Below are positions 16,036-23,886 of a stretch of DNA of 40,466 nucleotides, one piece after another. Below the pieces are notes generated by a model. That model saw only the letters and a list, made by a program, of their open reading frames with translations. It had not been told where the DNA came from and ran no database searches. Position 1 is the stretch's first letter, and every line of letters begins with the position of its first letter. Source of the stretch: JANRKT01 sp033763355. Its GTDB lineage: Bacteria > Bacteroidota > Bacteroidia > Chitinophagales > Chitinophagaceae. Where the stretch lies: assembly GCA_033763355.1 (NCBI GenBank), contig JANRKT010000257.1:1-40466 (forward strand), written 5' to 3'. The position numbers and the translations under genes are program-made.

Positions 16036-17178
16036 ATGAAAAAAATCCTTTTACCTTTTGCTTTTTTAATTTCCGTTCTGATAAACTTATCAGCACAAAC
16101 CATGCAAACAGAAAATGAGCATTACATGCTTATTGGTACTTATACTTCAGGTAAAAGCGAAGGGATTTATGTATATAAATTCAATACGGCTACTGCTGAT
16201 TTTGCACATGTAAGCACCATTAAATCCCCCAACCCCTCTTTTCTTGCGGTGTCGCCTGACCGGCAATTTGTTTATGCTGTTTATGAAGAAGGCAATAATA
16301 ACAAAGGCGGAAGTGTGGCTGCTTTCAGGTTTGATAAACAAACAGGAAAGCTCACTATGCTCAACCAGCAGCTTTCAGGCGGCGACCATCCCTGCTATGT
16401 GGCAATTGATAAAACAGGCAAATGGGTTGCAGCAGGTAATTATACCGGCGGCAGCGCTGCTATATTGCCTGTTAAGGAAGACGGAAGTTTAGGCGAAGCA
16501 ATTACGGTAATGCAGCATACCGGGTCAGGGGTAAATAAGTCAAGACAAGAAAAGCCGCATGTGCATGCCACCGTGTTTTCAAAAGACAACCGCTTTTTAT
16601 TTGTTCCTGACCTTGGTACTGATAAAGTGATGATTTATGCTTTTGATGAAAAAACAGGAAAGCTGGCTGAAGCTAAGCAGCCTTTTGCCAAATCAAAAGA
16701 TGGCTCAGGGCCAAGGCATATTGATTTTCATCCCAATAATAAATATGCATACCTGATGGAAGAGATGTCAGGAACAGTTGTGGTATATGCACATGGCAAC
16801 GGGAAATTAACCCCCCTGCAACGCATCAGTTCATTACCAAAAGATTTTAAAGGAGATATTGGCAGCGCAGATATTCATATATCGCCTGATGGAAAATTTG
16901 TTTATGCCTCCAACCGCCTTGGTTCCAACTCCATTGCGATTTTTAAAGTGAATCCGCAAAACGGTAAACTCAGCTTGGTTGATATCCAGTCATCGCTTGG
17001 CCTGATACCCCGCAATTTTAATTTTGACCCTTCAGCAAATTTTTTGCTGGTAGCCAACCAGAACAGCGATTACATTGTGGTATTTAAAAGAAACAAGCAA
17101 ACCGGTTTATTAACCGATACCGGTAAACGAATTGAAGTTGGCAAGCCGGTTTGTATAAAATGGATACCAGTGAGATAA
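16036..17178 (+). CDS. Exported lactonase-family beta-propeller (6-phosphogluconolactonase-like)
   Basis: 380 residues with a signal peptide (MKKILLPFAFLISVLINLSA, then Q). The rest is a seven-bladed propeller of the YbhE/lactonase family: repeated blades such as LIGTYTSGKSEGIYVYKFN, PSFLAVSPDRQFVYAVYEE, GPRHIDFHPNNKYAYLMEE and IHISPDGKFVYASNRLGSN. The cytosolic E. coli Pgl hydrolyses 6-phosphogluconolactone, but an exported copy cannot serve the pentose phosphate pathway directly. A sugar-lactone or other periplasmic lactone substrate is therefore more likely. It follows the GH140-like gene by 94 bases in the same direction, which fits a carbohydrate-processing pair, though a separate promoter is possible. 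Confidence 0.88.
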   Translation: MKKILLPFAFLISVLINLSAQTMQTENEHYMLIGTYTSGKSEGIYVYKFNTATADFAHVSTIKSPNPSFLAVSPDRQFVYAVYEEGNNNKGGSVAAFRFDKQTGKLTMLNQQLSGGDHPCYVAIDKTGKWVAAGNYTGGSAAILPVKEDGSLGEAITVMQHTGSGVNKSRQEKPHVHATVFSKDNRFLFVPDLGTDKVMIYAFDEKTGKLAEAKQPFAKSKDGSGPRHIDFHPNNKYAYLMEEMSGTVVVYAHGNGKLTPLQRISSLPKDFKGDIGSADIHISPDGKFVYASNRLGSNSIAIFKVNPQNGKLSLVDIQSSLGLIPRNFNFDPSANFLLVANQNSDYIVVFKRNKQTGLLTDTGKRIEVGKPVCIKWIPVR

Positions 17179-17234
17179 ATCTTTTATCAATAAAATCAGG
17201 AGTAAATCTTAACCAGTAAGCAGGCACACAGATT

Positions 17235-17582
17235 CTAATCACCCATTAGCCAGGTATAAATTCCAAAAATGTCAAAGTAAGTAATGCTAAAATAAAGTGC
17301 TGTGCTGAAAAGGAAGATTATTATTAAAGACATCCTGGCCTTAATCTCTGGTATAAAAAAACCAGCAATAATTAAACACAGGCATATCAGAATTGATGGA
17401 AAAGAAAAAACCAATAGCTGGATGGTAAAAACTCTCAGACTGTGATAATAATCATATGGGGACTGTCCGCCCATTCTGTTGAGAAAACTACCTTCTTCTA
17501 AAAACAGAAGAATGAATAACAGCAGTATAAACAGGCAAGGAACCGATACTGCAATCAACCTTATAGCTTTCAGAACAGTCAT
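17235..17582 (-). CDS. Small three-helix membrane protein, translationally coupled to trhO
   Basis: 115 residues with three hydrophobic segments (about residues 8-28, 53-77 and 84-104) and a polar loop NRMGGQSPYDYYHSLRV between the first two. No family is recognised. Its ATG overlaps the TGA of trhO in an ATGA arrangement (17579-17582), so it is probably translated by re-initiation after trhO. No role in tRNA modification can be inferred from that alone. It converges on the lactonase gene with a 56-base gap in which I see no clear terminator. Confidence 0.65.
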   Translation of the reverse strand: MTVLKAIRLIAVSVPCLFILLLFILLFLEEGSFLNRMGGQSPYDYYHSLRVFTIQLLVFSFPSILICLCLIIAGFFIPEIKARMSLIIIFLFSTALYFSITYFDIFGIYTWLMGD

Positions 17583-18616
17583 TGGTTTTTCAGCTTCGGC
17601 CTCAGCCTTGCTCTTGACTTATTAAAAATATTACGGCCCTTGTCAATGCCCTTTCTCAGCTTTGCCTGTTCCTCTTCAGGCAGGTGAATAACATCAAAAC
17701 ATTCCCTGCTGCAGCATTCTTCATATTGCTTTGCACATTCATCGCATTGTATAAACAGCAGGTGGCACCCTTCATTTTTACAGTTGGTATGGGTATCGCA
17801 GGGTTTGCCGCACTGGTGGCAGCGTGAAATAATTTCCTCTCCCACCCTTTCACCCAGCCTGTCATCAAATACAAAGTTCTTTCCCCTGAATTTATTTTCT
17901 ATTCCTTTTTCTTTTACTGTATTGGCGTAATGAATAATACCCCCCTCAAGATGAAATACATTTTTAAACCCATGGTGCAGCATGTATGCTGATGCTTTCT
18001 CACACCTGATGCCGCCTGTGCAGTACATGATGATAGTTTCCTCCTTTTTATCTTTCATCATTTCCACTGCCATAGGCAACTGCTCACGGAAAGTATCACT
18101 GGGTATCTCAATGGCGTTTTCAAAATGGCCTACTTCGTATTCATAATGGTTGCGCATGTCAATTAACACTGTTCCCGGTTCCTGCATCAGTTTGTTCATC
18201 TGCTCAGCATCAACGTATTTGCCTTTTGTATCCATATTAAAAACAGGATCGGTTATTCCGTCTGCAACAATCTTATCCCTTACTTTAATTTTCAGTACCC
18301 AGAAAGATTTGCCGTCATCATCAACAGCAATATTCAAGCGTACGCCATTAAGCGGTTCGATAGCATACAAATAAGTTTTCAGCGCTTCAAAATTACTTTG
18401 GGGGACACTGATCTGTGCATTGATGCCTTCTCCTGCCACATAAATGCGCCCAAAAACTTTTAGCTGAACCAATGCCTCGTACATTTCATCCCTGAAATGC
18501 TGCGGGTCACCAATATTAAAATAACTGTAAAACGAAATCGTAGTGCGGGGTTCTGTTTCCTGGTATAATCGCTGCTTTAGCTCCTTCTGGGAGATGCGGT
18601 TGTGTAATACTGCCAT
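17579..18616 (-). CDS. trhO: tRNA uridine(34) hydroxylase, rhodanese-fold (TrhO/YceA)
   Basis: 345 residues, typical for TrhO. It makes 5-hydroxyuridine at the wobble position of certain tRNAs using oxygen, without prephenate. An N-terminal domain (residues 25-130, TTISFYSYFNIGDPQHFRDE and GRIYVAGEGINAQIS) is followed by a rhodanese domain with the active-site loop CTGGIRC at residues 199-205. The C-terminal part is rich in cysteines (CHQCGKPCDTHTNCKN, then CDECAKQYEECCSREC), which probably bind zinc. ATG at 18614-18616 leads directly into the conserved start. The downstream membrane-protein gene overlaps it by 4 bases. Confidence 0.94.
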   Translation of the reverse strand: MAVLHNRISQKELKQRLYQETEPRTTISFYSYFNIGDPQHFRDEMYEALVQLKVFGRIYVAGEGINAQISVPQSNFEALKTYLYAIEPLNGVRLNIAVDDDGKSFWVLKIKVRDKIVADGITDPVFNMDTKGKYVDAEQMNKLMQEPGTVLIDMRNHYEYEVGHFENAIEIPSDTFREQLPMAVEMMKDKKEETIIMYCTGGIRCEKASAYMLHHGFKNVFHLEGGIIHYANTVKEKGIENKFRGKNFVFDDRLGERVGEEIISRCHQCGKPCDTHTNCKNEGCHLLFIQCDECAKQYEECCSRECFDVIHLPEEEQAKLRKGIDKGRNIFNKSRARLRPKLKNQ

Positions 18617-18804
18617 GCTGATAGAAATTTTAAGGACGTTTGCCTGACGAACAAAATTTCATAAACCATTGCAAAGATAGTGATTTGGGGAATGACATGC
18701 TTTATTCAGAACTCATTCTGTAAGCCAGTTAGCTTACACACATCTTTCCTGTATATTTTATTCAGTAATTTAAAGGACGCCGCTATTACAGCATACCTGA
18801 TTGG

Positions 18805-21096
18805 CTAATAGGTAAACGTTAAACCAACTCCAAACCCCATGTCACTGTCGTAGTGTGTGCGTACCGAAAAGTTGCGTGTAAAAATATAATTAAGCCCTGC
18901 CATGTATTCCTTATCGGTATTTACCATAAATGCAAAGCGGAGCCGCTTTGTTACAGGAATATCCTCTCTCATTAATTGCAAACGTACAATCCCATCTGTA
19001 AAAATCTCTGACTGAAAACGGACTAGCATGGGCAGAGTATAATTTATCCCAACGCTGATAACAGCCCTGCTGTCTTTTGTGTTAGTCTGACCAAACAGGT
19101 TTTTTTCATGTTCATCAATCCCCATTTTCCGGTACCGCCAGTCAAAACCAACAAATGGCATCAGCCATTGCATTTTTCCCAGGTACCTGCCTATATGCGT
19201 TTCTGTTTCATATCCGTGATGGTTATTATACCCTAAACGCCATTCGCTGCCAATACTCCAGCGGGTATTCTGTACCATCATTTCACCGTCGTTCCCGTTG
19301 GTAGCAACATCGTTTTGAAACATAAAGTGCATTTCCCTGTCATCAGCAAACAGCTTGCGCTGTGCCAGCCTGGGGTTTGGAATTAATGGATTGGGCTGCT
19401 GGTTCTGGTAACTAAAAACCCTTCCCATACCACTCATCATGTGATATAAAATATGGCAATGAAAAAACCAGTCACCTTCAACATTAGCGTTAAACTCCAG
19501 TGTATCGGTTTCCATTGGCATAATGTCAATGATATTTTTTAACGGGGCATATTCGCCATGCCCGTTCAATACCCTGAAATCATGCCCGTGCAGGTGCATA
19601 GGATGGCGCATCATAGAACCATTGTAAATAATGAGCCGCAAATTTTCTCCTTTCTTTACAAGGATCTTGTCTGCCTCTGATACCACTCTATTATCCATGC
19701 TCCACACATAACGGTTCATATTTCCTGTCAGCTCAAATTTCAGCACTTTTACAGGTGCATCAGGTAAAGTTGTTTTTTCAGGCGACTTCAGCATTGCATA
19801 GTTTAAAGTAACGATGTCTGCAAGGGCATTTGCATTATATCGGTTGGGGTCGTTACTCATATCAATTTCATTTTTGTGGCTACCCTTTTTTTTCTCCTCA
19901 CCTGTTATTTCAGGATACATTACCACATTCATGTCCATCTGGTTCAGGCTCATATTCATCCCCATGTCATCCAGTTCACCATTCATTTTCATCATGTCAT
20001 TCATCATCTTCATGCCCTCAAAGTATTTCAGCCTTGGCATAGGTGAAATAAGTTGCCTGATCCCATTGCCGATATAAAGCGATCCAGCATTCGTTCTGTC
20101 CTCTGTTGTAGCCAATAATTCATATGCTGTACTGTCTGCAGGAACTGTAACAACTATATCGTAGGTCTCAGAAACAGCTATAATTAACCGGTCAACCTCT
20201 GCAGGTTCAACATCGTTCCCGTCATTGGCTACTACAGTAATCTTTCCCCCGGCATAACGCAGCCAGAAATAAGAAGAGGCGCCACCGTTGGAAATACGGA
20301 GCCTTAGTTTATCACCCCCTTTCAATGTTTTTCCATCCACTTCTTTTATTACGGATTCTGATTTCCCATTCATGAGTATTTTATCGTAATAAACATCGCT
20401 CACATCCATTGCCAGCATCCGCTTCCATTCATTTTTTAATTTGGTTTTAAAATGACCAGCCTTAGCAGCTTCTGCATAACTCTGCACAGCATTTTTCTTT
20501 AAGGCAAACCAGTCAGTGGCATTGTGCAGCATCCGGTGTACATTTTCGGGTTTGTAATCCGTCCACTCACTTAACACAACCGGTACGGATGGCAAATCGT
20601 CAATGCCTTTCCTGAATGTCCGGTCTTCTCTTCTTTTCAGCATTACAAAATTGCCATACATGCCTATCTGCTCCTGCAATCCGGAGTGACTGTGATACCA
20701 GTGCGTACCATGCTGAATAACCGGGAACCTGTATAAATGTGTTGTACCGGGTTTTATGGGCATTTGCGTAAGATTGGGCACGCCATCTTCCTTATTGGGC
20801 AAAAACAAACCATGCCAGTGTAAGGAGGTCTCTTCCTTTAAAAGATTGTGTACATAAATCTCCGCTGTATCGCCTTCTGTAAATGTGAGGGTGGGCATCG
20901 GTATTTGCCCGTTTACTGCTATTGCCCTTTTTTCTTTTCCCGTAAAATTTACCATCGTATCCTTTACATACAAATCATAGCGAACAACCTTTCCGGGGTT
21001 TCCCGGAACAGGTTGTGCCGGCAAATCTGATATAGTTAATGCAAGAAGTGCTGCTAATGGCAACAGTTTTTTACAAAAGGGTTTTTGTATAACCAT
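18805..21096 (-). CDS. Multicopper oxidase with C-terminal CopB-like outer-membrane domain
   Basis: About 763 residues. The signal peptide starts MVIQKPFCKKLLPLAALLAL. I took its ATG (21094-21096) rather than one at 21144, which would add 16 residues of non-signal sequence. Copper ligands of a laccase-type oxidase are all present: HWHG (about 93-96), HWYHSHSG (132-139), HPMHLHGH and HCHILYHMMSGM. A methionine-rich stretch (MKMMNDMMKMNGELDDMGMN) before domain 3 is typical of copper-tolerance oxidases. From about residue 590 on the sequence changes to GNDGEMMVQNTRWSIGSEWR, HHGYETETHIGRYLGK and short amphipathic strands ending NFSVRTHYDSDMGFGVGLTF, which resembles CopB. CopA and CopB are usually separate proteins. 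Likely role: oxidation and detoxification of Cu(I) at the outer membrane. It is the last gene of the copper cluster. Confidence 0.9.
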   Translation of the reverse strand: MVIQKPFCKKLLPLAALLALTISDLPAQPVPGNPGKVVRYDLYVKDTMVNFTGKEKRAIAVNGQIPMPTLTFTEGDTAEIYVHNLLKEETSLHWHGLFLPNKEDGVPNLTQMPIKPGTTHLYRFPVIQHGTHWYHSHSGLQEQIGMYGNFVMLKRREDRTFRKGIDDLPSVPVVLSEWTDYKPENVHRMLHNATDWFALKKNAVQSYAEAAKAGHFKTKLKNEWKRMLAMDVSDVYYDKILMNGKSESVIKEVDGKTLKGGDKLRLRISNGGASSYFWLRYAGGKITVVANDGNDVEPAEVDRLIIAVSETYDIVVTVPADSTAYELLATTEDRTNAGSLYIGNGIRQLISPMPRLKYFEGMKMMNDMMKMNGELDDMGMNMSLNQMDMNVVMYPEITGEEKKKGSHKNEIDMSNDPNRYNANALADIVTLNYAMLKSPEKTTLPDAPVKVLKFELTGNMNRYVWSMDNRVVSEADKILVKKGENLRLIIYNGSMMRHPMHLHGHDFRVLNGHGEYAPLKNIIDIMPMETDTLEFNANVEGDWFFHCHILYHMMSGMGRVFSYQNQQPNPLIPNPRLAQRKLFADDREMHFMFQNDVATNGNDGEMMVQNTRWSIGSEWRLGYNNHHGYETETHIGRYLGKMQWLMPFVGFDWRYRKMGIDEHEKNLFGQTNTKDSRAVISVGINYTLPMLVRFQSEIFTDGIVRLQLMREDIPVTKRLRFAFMVNTDKEYMAGLNYIFTRNFSVRTHYDSDMGFGVGLTFTY

Positions 21097-21149
21097 TTCA
21101 AAAATTTCATTTATGCTGCCCAGACGGGCATAATAAAACACCATATCCT

Positions 21150-22028
21150 TTATTGCTGCTGGCTGATGGTCTCCACCGTTTTTCCGCAGGCAAGCATCTG
21201 TGAACCGTAGTATGGGTTTTTAATGCCGCTTTCCCTGCTTAACCAGTTTGCACCTTTGCCATTATTCGCCATCGGGCAAAACTGGTAATAAACAGTTTCT
21301 GCCGGTTTAGCAATTTTTATTAACTCATAAATATTTTTTGAAAGGCTCATAAAATGGTCCCGCTGATGAGCTATGTCTTTTGTTCCGTTTATGTGTTCAG
21401 CATCTTCTTTCAGATCGTTCAATACCCTCATCCAGGCGGTATGGACGTCCATGGACAGCTTATCCATTTTAACGGAATTGATAGCCGTTTGCAGGTCTTT
21501 CGCTTTTAATGACGCTGTGCTCCCGTCAGTTTTTACCAGCGCATCCTTTAAAGAAAAATAACTGTCAAATACCGCTTTCAGCTGGTTTGTTTCCTGTGCA
21601 GGTTTGTTCATACCACCATGCTGGTGGCTTGCCTGGTTTTGTACAGGAGCTGTTGTGTCATTTACAGACTGTATCATTATTGCCACCTGCTTTTTCTCCC
21701 TGTCATACCTGCAGCATTCAGGCAGTTTATTATAGGCTTCATCAGGGGCAAGGAAATTTTGATTATCGTAACCGGCAAGAGCTATGTTTTTTAATACAGC
21801 ATCCAGAGTGGTTTTCTTACTGTCGTAAGTGATAACAGCCATCTTGCTGTCTTTGCTCCAGTTGGTTGTTGAAATTTTCTTTTTGTTGGAGGCTTTTTCA
21901 ATAGCATCCTCACACATTCCGCAATTACCGTACACTTTTACAGTTTCAGTTATGGCGTTATTTATCTGAGACAGGCAGGCCATGGCTGGAAGCAATACAA
22001 CAGCAGCCATTAATATGATTGATTTCAT
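21150..22028 (-). CDS. Exported HMA-domain + DUF3347 protein, copper cluster
   Basis: 292 residues. A signal peptide (MKSIILMAAVVLLPAMACLS) is followed by a heavy-metal-associated domain whose metal loop reads GNCGMC (Cys36 and Cys39) instead of the usual MxCxxC. A further CC pair lies near residue 103. A His/Gln-rich linker (NQASHQHGGMNKP) leads into a helical DUF3347 domain (about residues 145-230). The last part, FCPMANNGKGANWLSRESGI then YYGSQMLACG, is the conserved C-terminal block that accompanies DUF3347 in periplasmic copper proteins and CusB-like subunits. Probable role: periplasmic copper binding or delivery to the oxidase. The stop codon lies 53 bases before the start chosen for the oxidase gene, so co-transcription is likely. 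Confidence 0.85.
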   Translation of the reverse strand: MKSIILMAAVVLLPAMACLSQINNAITETVKVYGNCGMCEDAIEKASNKKKISTTNWSKDSKMAVITYDSKKTTLDAVLKNIALAGYDNQNFLAPDEAYNKLPECCRYDREKKQVAIMIQSVNDTTAPVQNQASHQHGGMNKPAQETNQLKAVFDSYFSLKDALVKTDGSTASLKAKDLQTAINSVKMDKLSMDVHTAWMRVLNDLKEDAEHINGTKDIAHQRDHFMSLSKNIYELIKIAKPAETVYYQFCPMANNGKGANWLSRESGIKNPYYGSQMLACGKTVETISQQQ

Positions 22029-22120
22029 TATACAAGAGTTTTAATTTTTGAAAAAAGTAATGAGCACATTTAACCGGTACACTTCTTTTAAGTGCAGGTA
22101 TATTTCAGGCTGTCAGTAAA

Positions 22121-22507
22121 TCAAATCAGAAAAACACAATGAAACATAAACAGCCGTTCTTTGGAGATTCTCGGGGGAGATTTTGATATTGGGAAAGATA
22201 ATGGTATCAATGCCCCTTTAAAAACAGATGATGTAACCGGGGTAATTAATACGGGGGCATCCAATAACTGAATGTATATTGAGTCAGTGCTTTTTTGATG
22301 CTCGGCTTTAAGTTTTACCTGTTTGTGCTCATCTTTGCAGCAACCGTCTTTTTTTTCTTTCATGCCGCACTTGCCGCATTTATCGTCATCGCCATGCCAC
22401 AAACTCCAGCCAACAAAATCATTCATGCAATAATGCAGATGAACAGTGGCCCCGATAGCTCCCGGGCCATAAACAAGCAAAAGAAATATGACTGCTATTT
22501 TTTTCAC
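22121..22507 (-). CDS. HYC_CC_PP family small exported protein
   Basis: 128 residues with a signal peptide (MKKIAVIFLLLVYGPGAIGA). The name-giving features are visible: HYC at residues 25-27, then CGKCGMKEKKDGCC with a CC pair near residues 52-53, and a PP pair (KSPPR) near the C-terminus. Such small exported Cys/His proteins occur beside copper and CusA-type genes in Bacteroidota and probably bind metal. The ATG at 22505-22507 is 18 bases after the HMA-DUF4396 gene. The signal peptide and metal-rich loop support a periplasmic or outer-surface metal-binding role; the exact function is not known to me. Confidence 0.8.
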   Translation of the reverse strand: MKKIAVIFLLLVYGPGAIGATVHLHYCMNDFVGWSLWHGDDDKCGKCGMKEKKDGCCKDEHKQVKLKAEHQKSTDSIYIQLLDAPVLITPVTSSVFKGALIPLSFPISKSPPRISKERLFMFHCVFLI

Positions 22508-22525
22508 TTTGCAAAGTTACGGTTT

Positions 22526-23188
22526 TTAATGCTGGTGCCTGACTCCCCGCTTTATCATGTAATAATTAACGGGTAAGGCAGCAATAAAGCCAACTATAAG
22601 GGCTGCAGCCATTCCCAGCCAGAATATCCCGTCTTTAAGTCCTGCCTCCATTACGCCGGGTATAGCCGCCTGGGTGAGAACTTCAAAAGTTTCCATTACT
22701 GCAATGCTGAGGCCTTCCGCTACCAATACAATTTTAAATGACCGGGAAAATGAAAACCCTTTTTTTATCAGCGGGATAATCCCCAATGCAAACCCAAAAA
22801 CAAACCCCAGTGAAACGGCCAGAATTACAGAATCAATCATTGACCAGCCCAGATAAGTGGCAATAATCATTCCTGCTACTTCACCAATTCCGCATCCCAA
22901 GAGGCAATGCAGGGTTGCACTCACTGCCAGTTTCATAATGCCTTCTTTTTTTGAAATTACGGCAGCATGTTTATGATGGCCGGGTTCTGATACAGTAATG
23001 GAAAATTTTTTACCTAATGTATTTTGTAACGCAGACAGGGATATGTGCTTAGCCATACTGATGGTAGCCGTTTGTTTCTCCTTTGAAACTTCTGCGGCTG
23101 TAACACCGGACAGCATCAGTAAACTGTTTTTTACCTCCTCCTCACAACCACCGCAGGTCATTCCTGTAACTTTATAAGCATGTGTCAT
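22526..23188 (-). CDS. HMA-domain fused to DUF4396 membrane protein
   Basis: 220 residues. The N-terminal part is a heavy-metal-associated domain with MTCGGC (Cys12 and Cys15), the classic copper-chaperone loop. After a His-containing linker (PGHHKHAAV) come four to five transmembrane helices of the DUF4396 type, starting LHCLLGCGIGEVAGMIIATY and ending AALPVNYYMIKRG. DUF4396 may form a metal-handling membrane protein, but its activity is unknown. Fusion to an HMA domain suggests that copper is handed from the cytosolic domain to the membrane part. I chose ATG 23186-23188 because the HMA domain begins directly after it; an in-frame start at 23224 would overlap the candidate promoter. Confidence 0.85.
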   Translation of the reverse strand: MTHAYKVTGMTCGGCEEEVKNSLLMLSGVTAAEVSKEKQTATISMAKHISLSALQNTLGKKFSITVSEPGHHKHAAVISKKEGIMKLAVSATLHCLLGCGIGEVAGMIIATYLGWSMIDSVILAVSLGFVFGFALGIIPLIKKGFSFSRSFKIVLVAEGLSIAVMETFEVLTQAAIPGVMEAGLKDGIFWLGMAAALIVGFIAALPVNYYMIKRGVRHQH

Positions 23189-23205
23189 TGTATTTTCTTT
23201 TGATA

Positions 23206-23213
23206 CAAAGTTA
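23206..23213 (-). promoter_or_regulatory. Candidate Bacteroidota -7 box (TAACTTTG) for the copper genes
   Basis: On the minus strand this reads TAACTTTG, an exact match to the Bacteroidota -7 pattern TAnnTTTG, 17 bases before the HMA-DUF4396 ATG. No TTTG is visible at the -33 position, which would fit a promoter that needs an activator such as the adjacent AraC-type protein. The short leader makes it uncertain. Confidence 0.4.
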
Positions 23214-23222
23214 CCCTTGAAC

Positions 23223-23236
23223 ACAGGCCCTCCTGT
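23223..23236. promoter_or_regulatory. Small palindrome upstream of the candidate copper promoter
   Basis: ACAGG (23223-23227) and CCTGT (23232-23236) face each other across four bases, 9 bases upstream of the candidate -7 box. It lies between the regulator gene and the first structural copper gene. It could be an operator for the HMA-AraC protein; AraC proteins usually bind direct repeats, so this is tentative. Confidence 0.3.
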
Positions 23237-23265
23237 TACAGAATTTTGTATTTGATTTATAAAAT

Positions 23266-23826
23266 TTACAGTTCCTCTATGTTCCTTCGTTTATGTTCTT
23301 TCAGCGATTTGAAATAGCCGGGTGTAAACCCTGTGACTTTTTTGAACTGGTTGGACAGGTGTGCAACGCTGCTGTAACCTAACCGGTCTGCAATTTCTGA
23401 AAGTGTGAGTTCATCATATACCAGCAATTCCTTAGCTTTCTCAATCCGCTGGCTGATAAAATATTTTTCAATGGTTGTACCTTCCACTTCTGAAAAAAGA
23501 TTGCTTAAATAATTATAGTCCTTATGAATTCTGGATGTGATAAATACAGACAGGTTGCTGTTAATATTGTCGTCAGCCTGGTGCACCAATGAAACTACCG
23601 CGTTTTTAATTTTCTCAATGATCCGGCTTTTTTTATTATCAATAAGTTCAAAGCCAAGGGCCTTTAGTGAAGCGTCAATGTCCTGCAATTTGTCTTTTGA
23701 AATATCACCTTCAACTTCCGCTTCACCAAGATCAACGGATATGGGATGCAGCCCCTTGTTTTCCAGCTGGTCTTTCACCATCATTTTGCAACGGCTGCAA
23801 ACCATGTTCTTTATATAAAGCTTCAT
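23266..23826 (-). CDS. AraC-family regulator with N-terminal HMA-like metal-binding domain
   Basis: 186 residues. The first about 70 residues form a heavy-metal-associated-like ferredoxin fold with IKNMVCSRCKMMV (Cys10 and Cys13). The last about 95 residues are an AraC double HTH, with LTLSEIADRLGYSSVAHLSN and QFKKVTGFTPGYF as the second helix-turn-helix. There is no sugar-binding AraC domain, so the HMA part is the likely sensor. Direct metal sensing by such a fusion is an inference; proteins of this type are common in Bacteroidota beside copper genes. ATG 23824-23826 leads directly into MKLYIKNMVCSRC. It is the first gene of the copper run and is separated from it by a gap with a candidate promoter and palindrome. 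Confidence 0.85.
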   Translation of the reverse strand: MKLYIKNMVCSRCKMMVKDQLENKGLHPISVDLGEAEVEGDISKDKLQDIDASLKALGFELIDNKKSRIIEKIKNAVVSLVHQADDNINSNLSVFITSRIHKDYNYLSNLFSEVEGTTIEKYFISQRIEKAKELLVYDELTLSEIADRLGYSSVAHLSNQFKKVTGFTPGYFKSLKEHKRRNIEEL

Positions 23827-23886
23827 ATTGTCAGCTGATTTTCCTTTCCTGCAGTAATGTTTCTGCAAATTTATAGATAGAAAAGA

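Noticed and set aside
18719..18738. Perfect hairpin TGTAAGC-CAGTTA-GCTTACA between the oxidase and trhO genes as a terminator
   Set aside because: No T run follows on the minus strand, where both flanking genes are read, so termination is not supported; left as an unexplained short palindrome.
22080..22094. CACTT/AAGTG palindrome behind the HYC_CC_PP gene as terminator or operator
   Set aside because: Only 5-base arms and no T run; the copper genes look co-transcribed across it.
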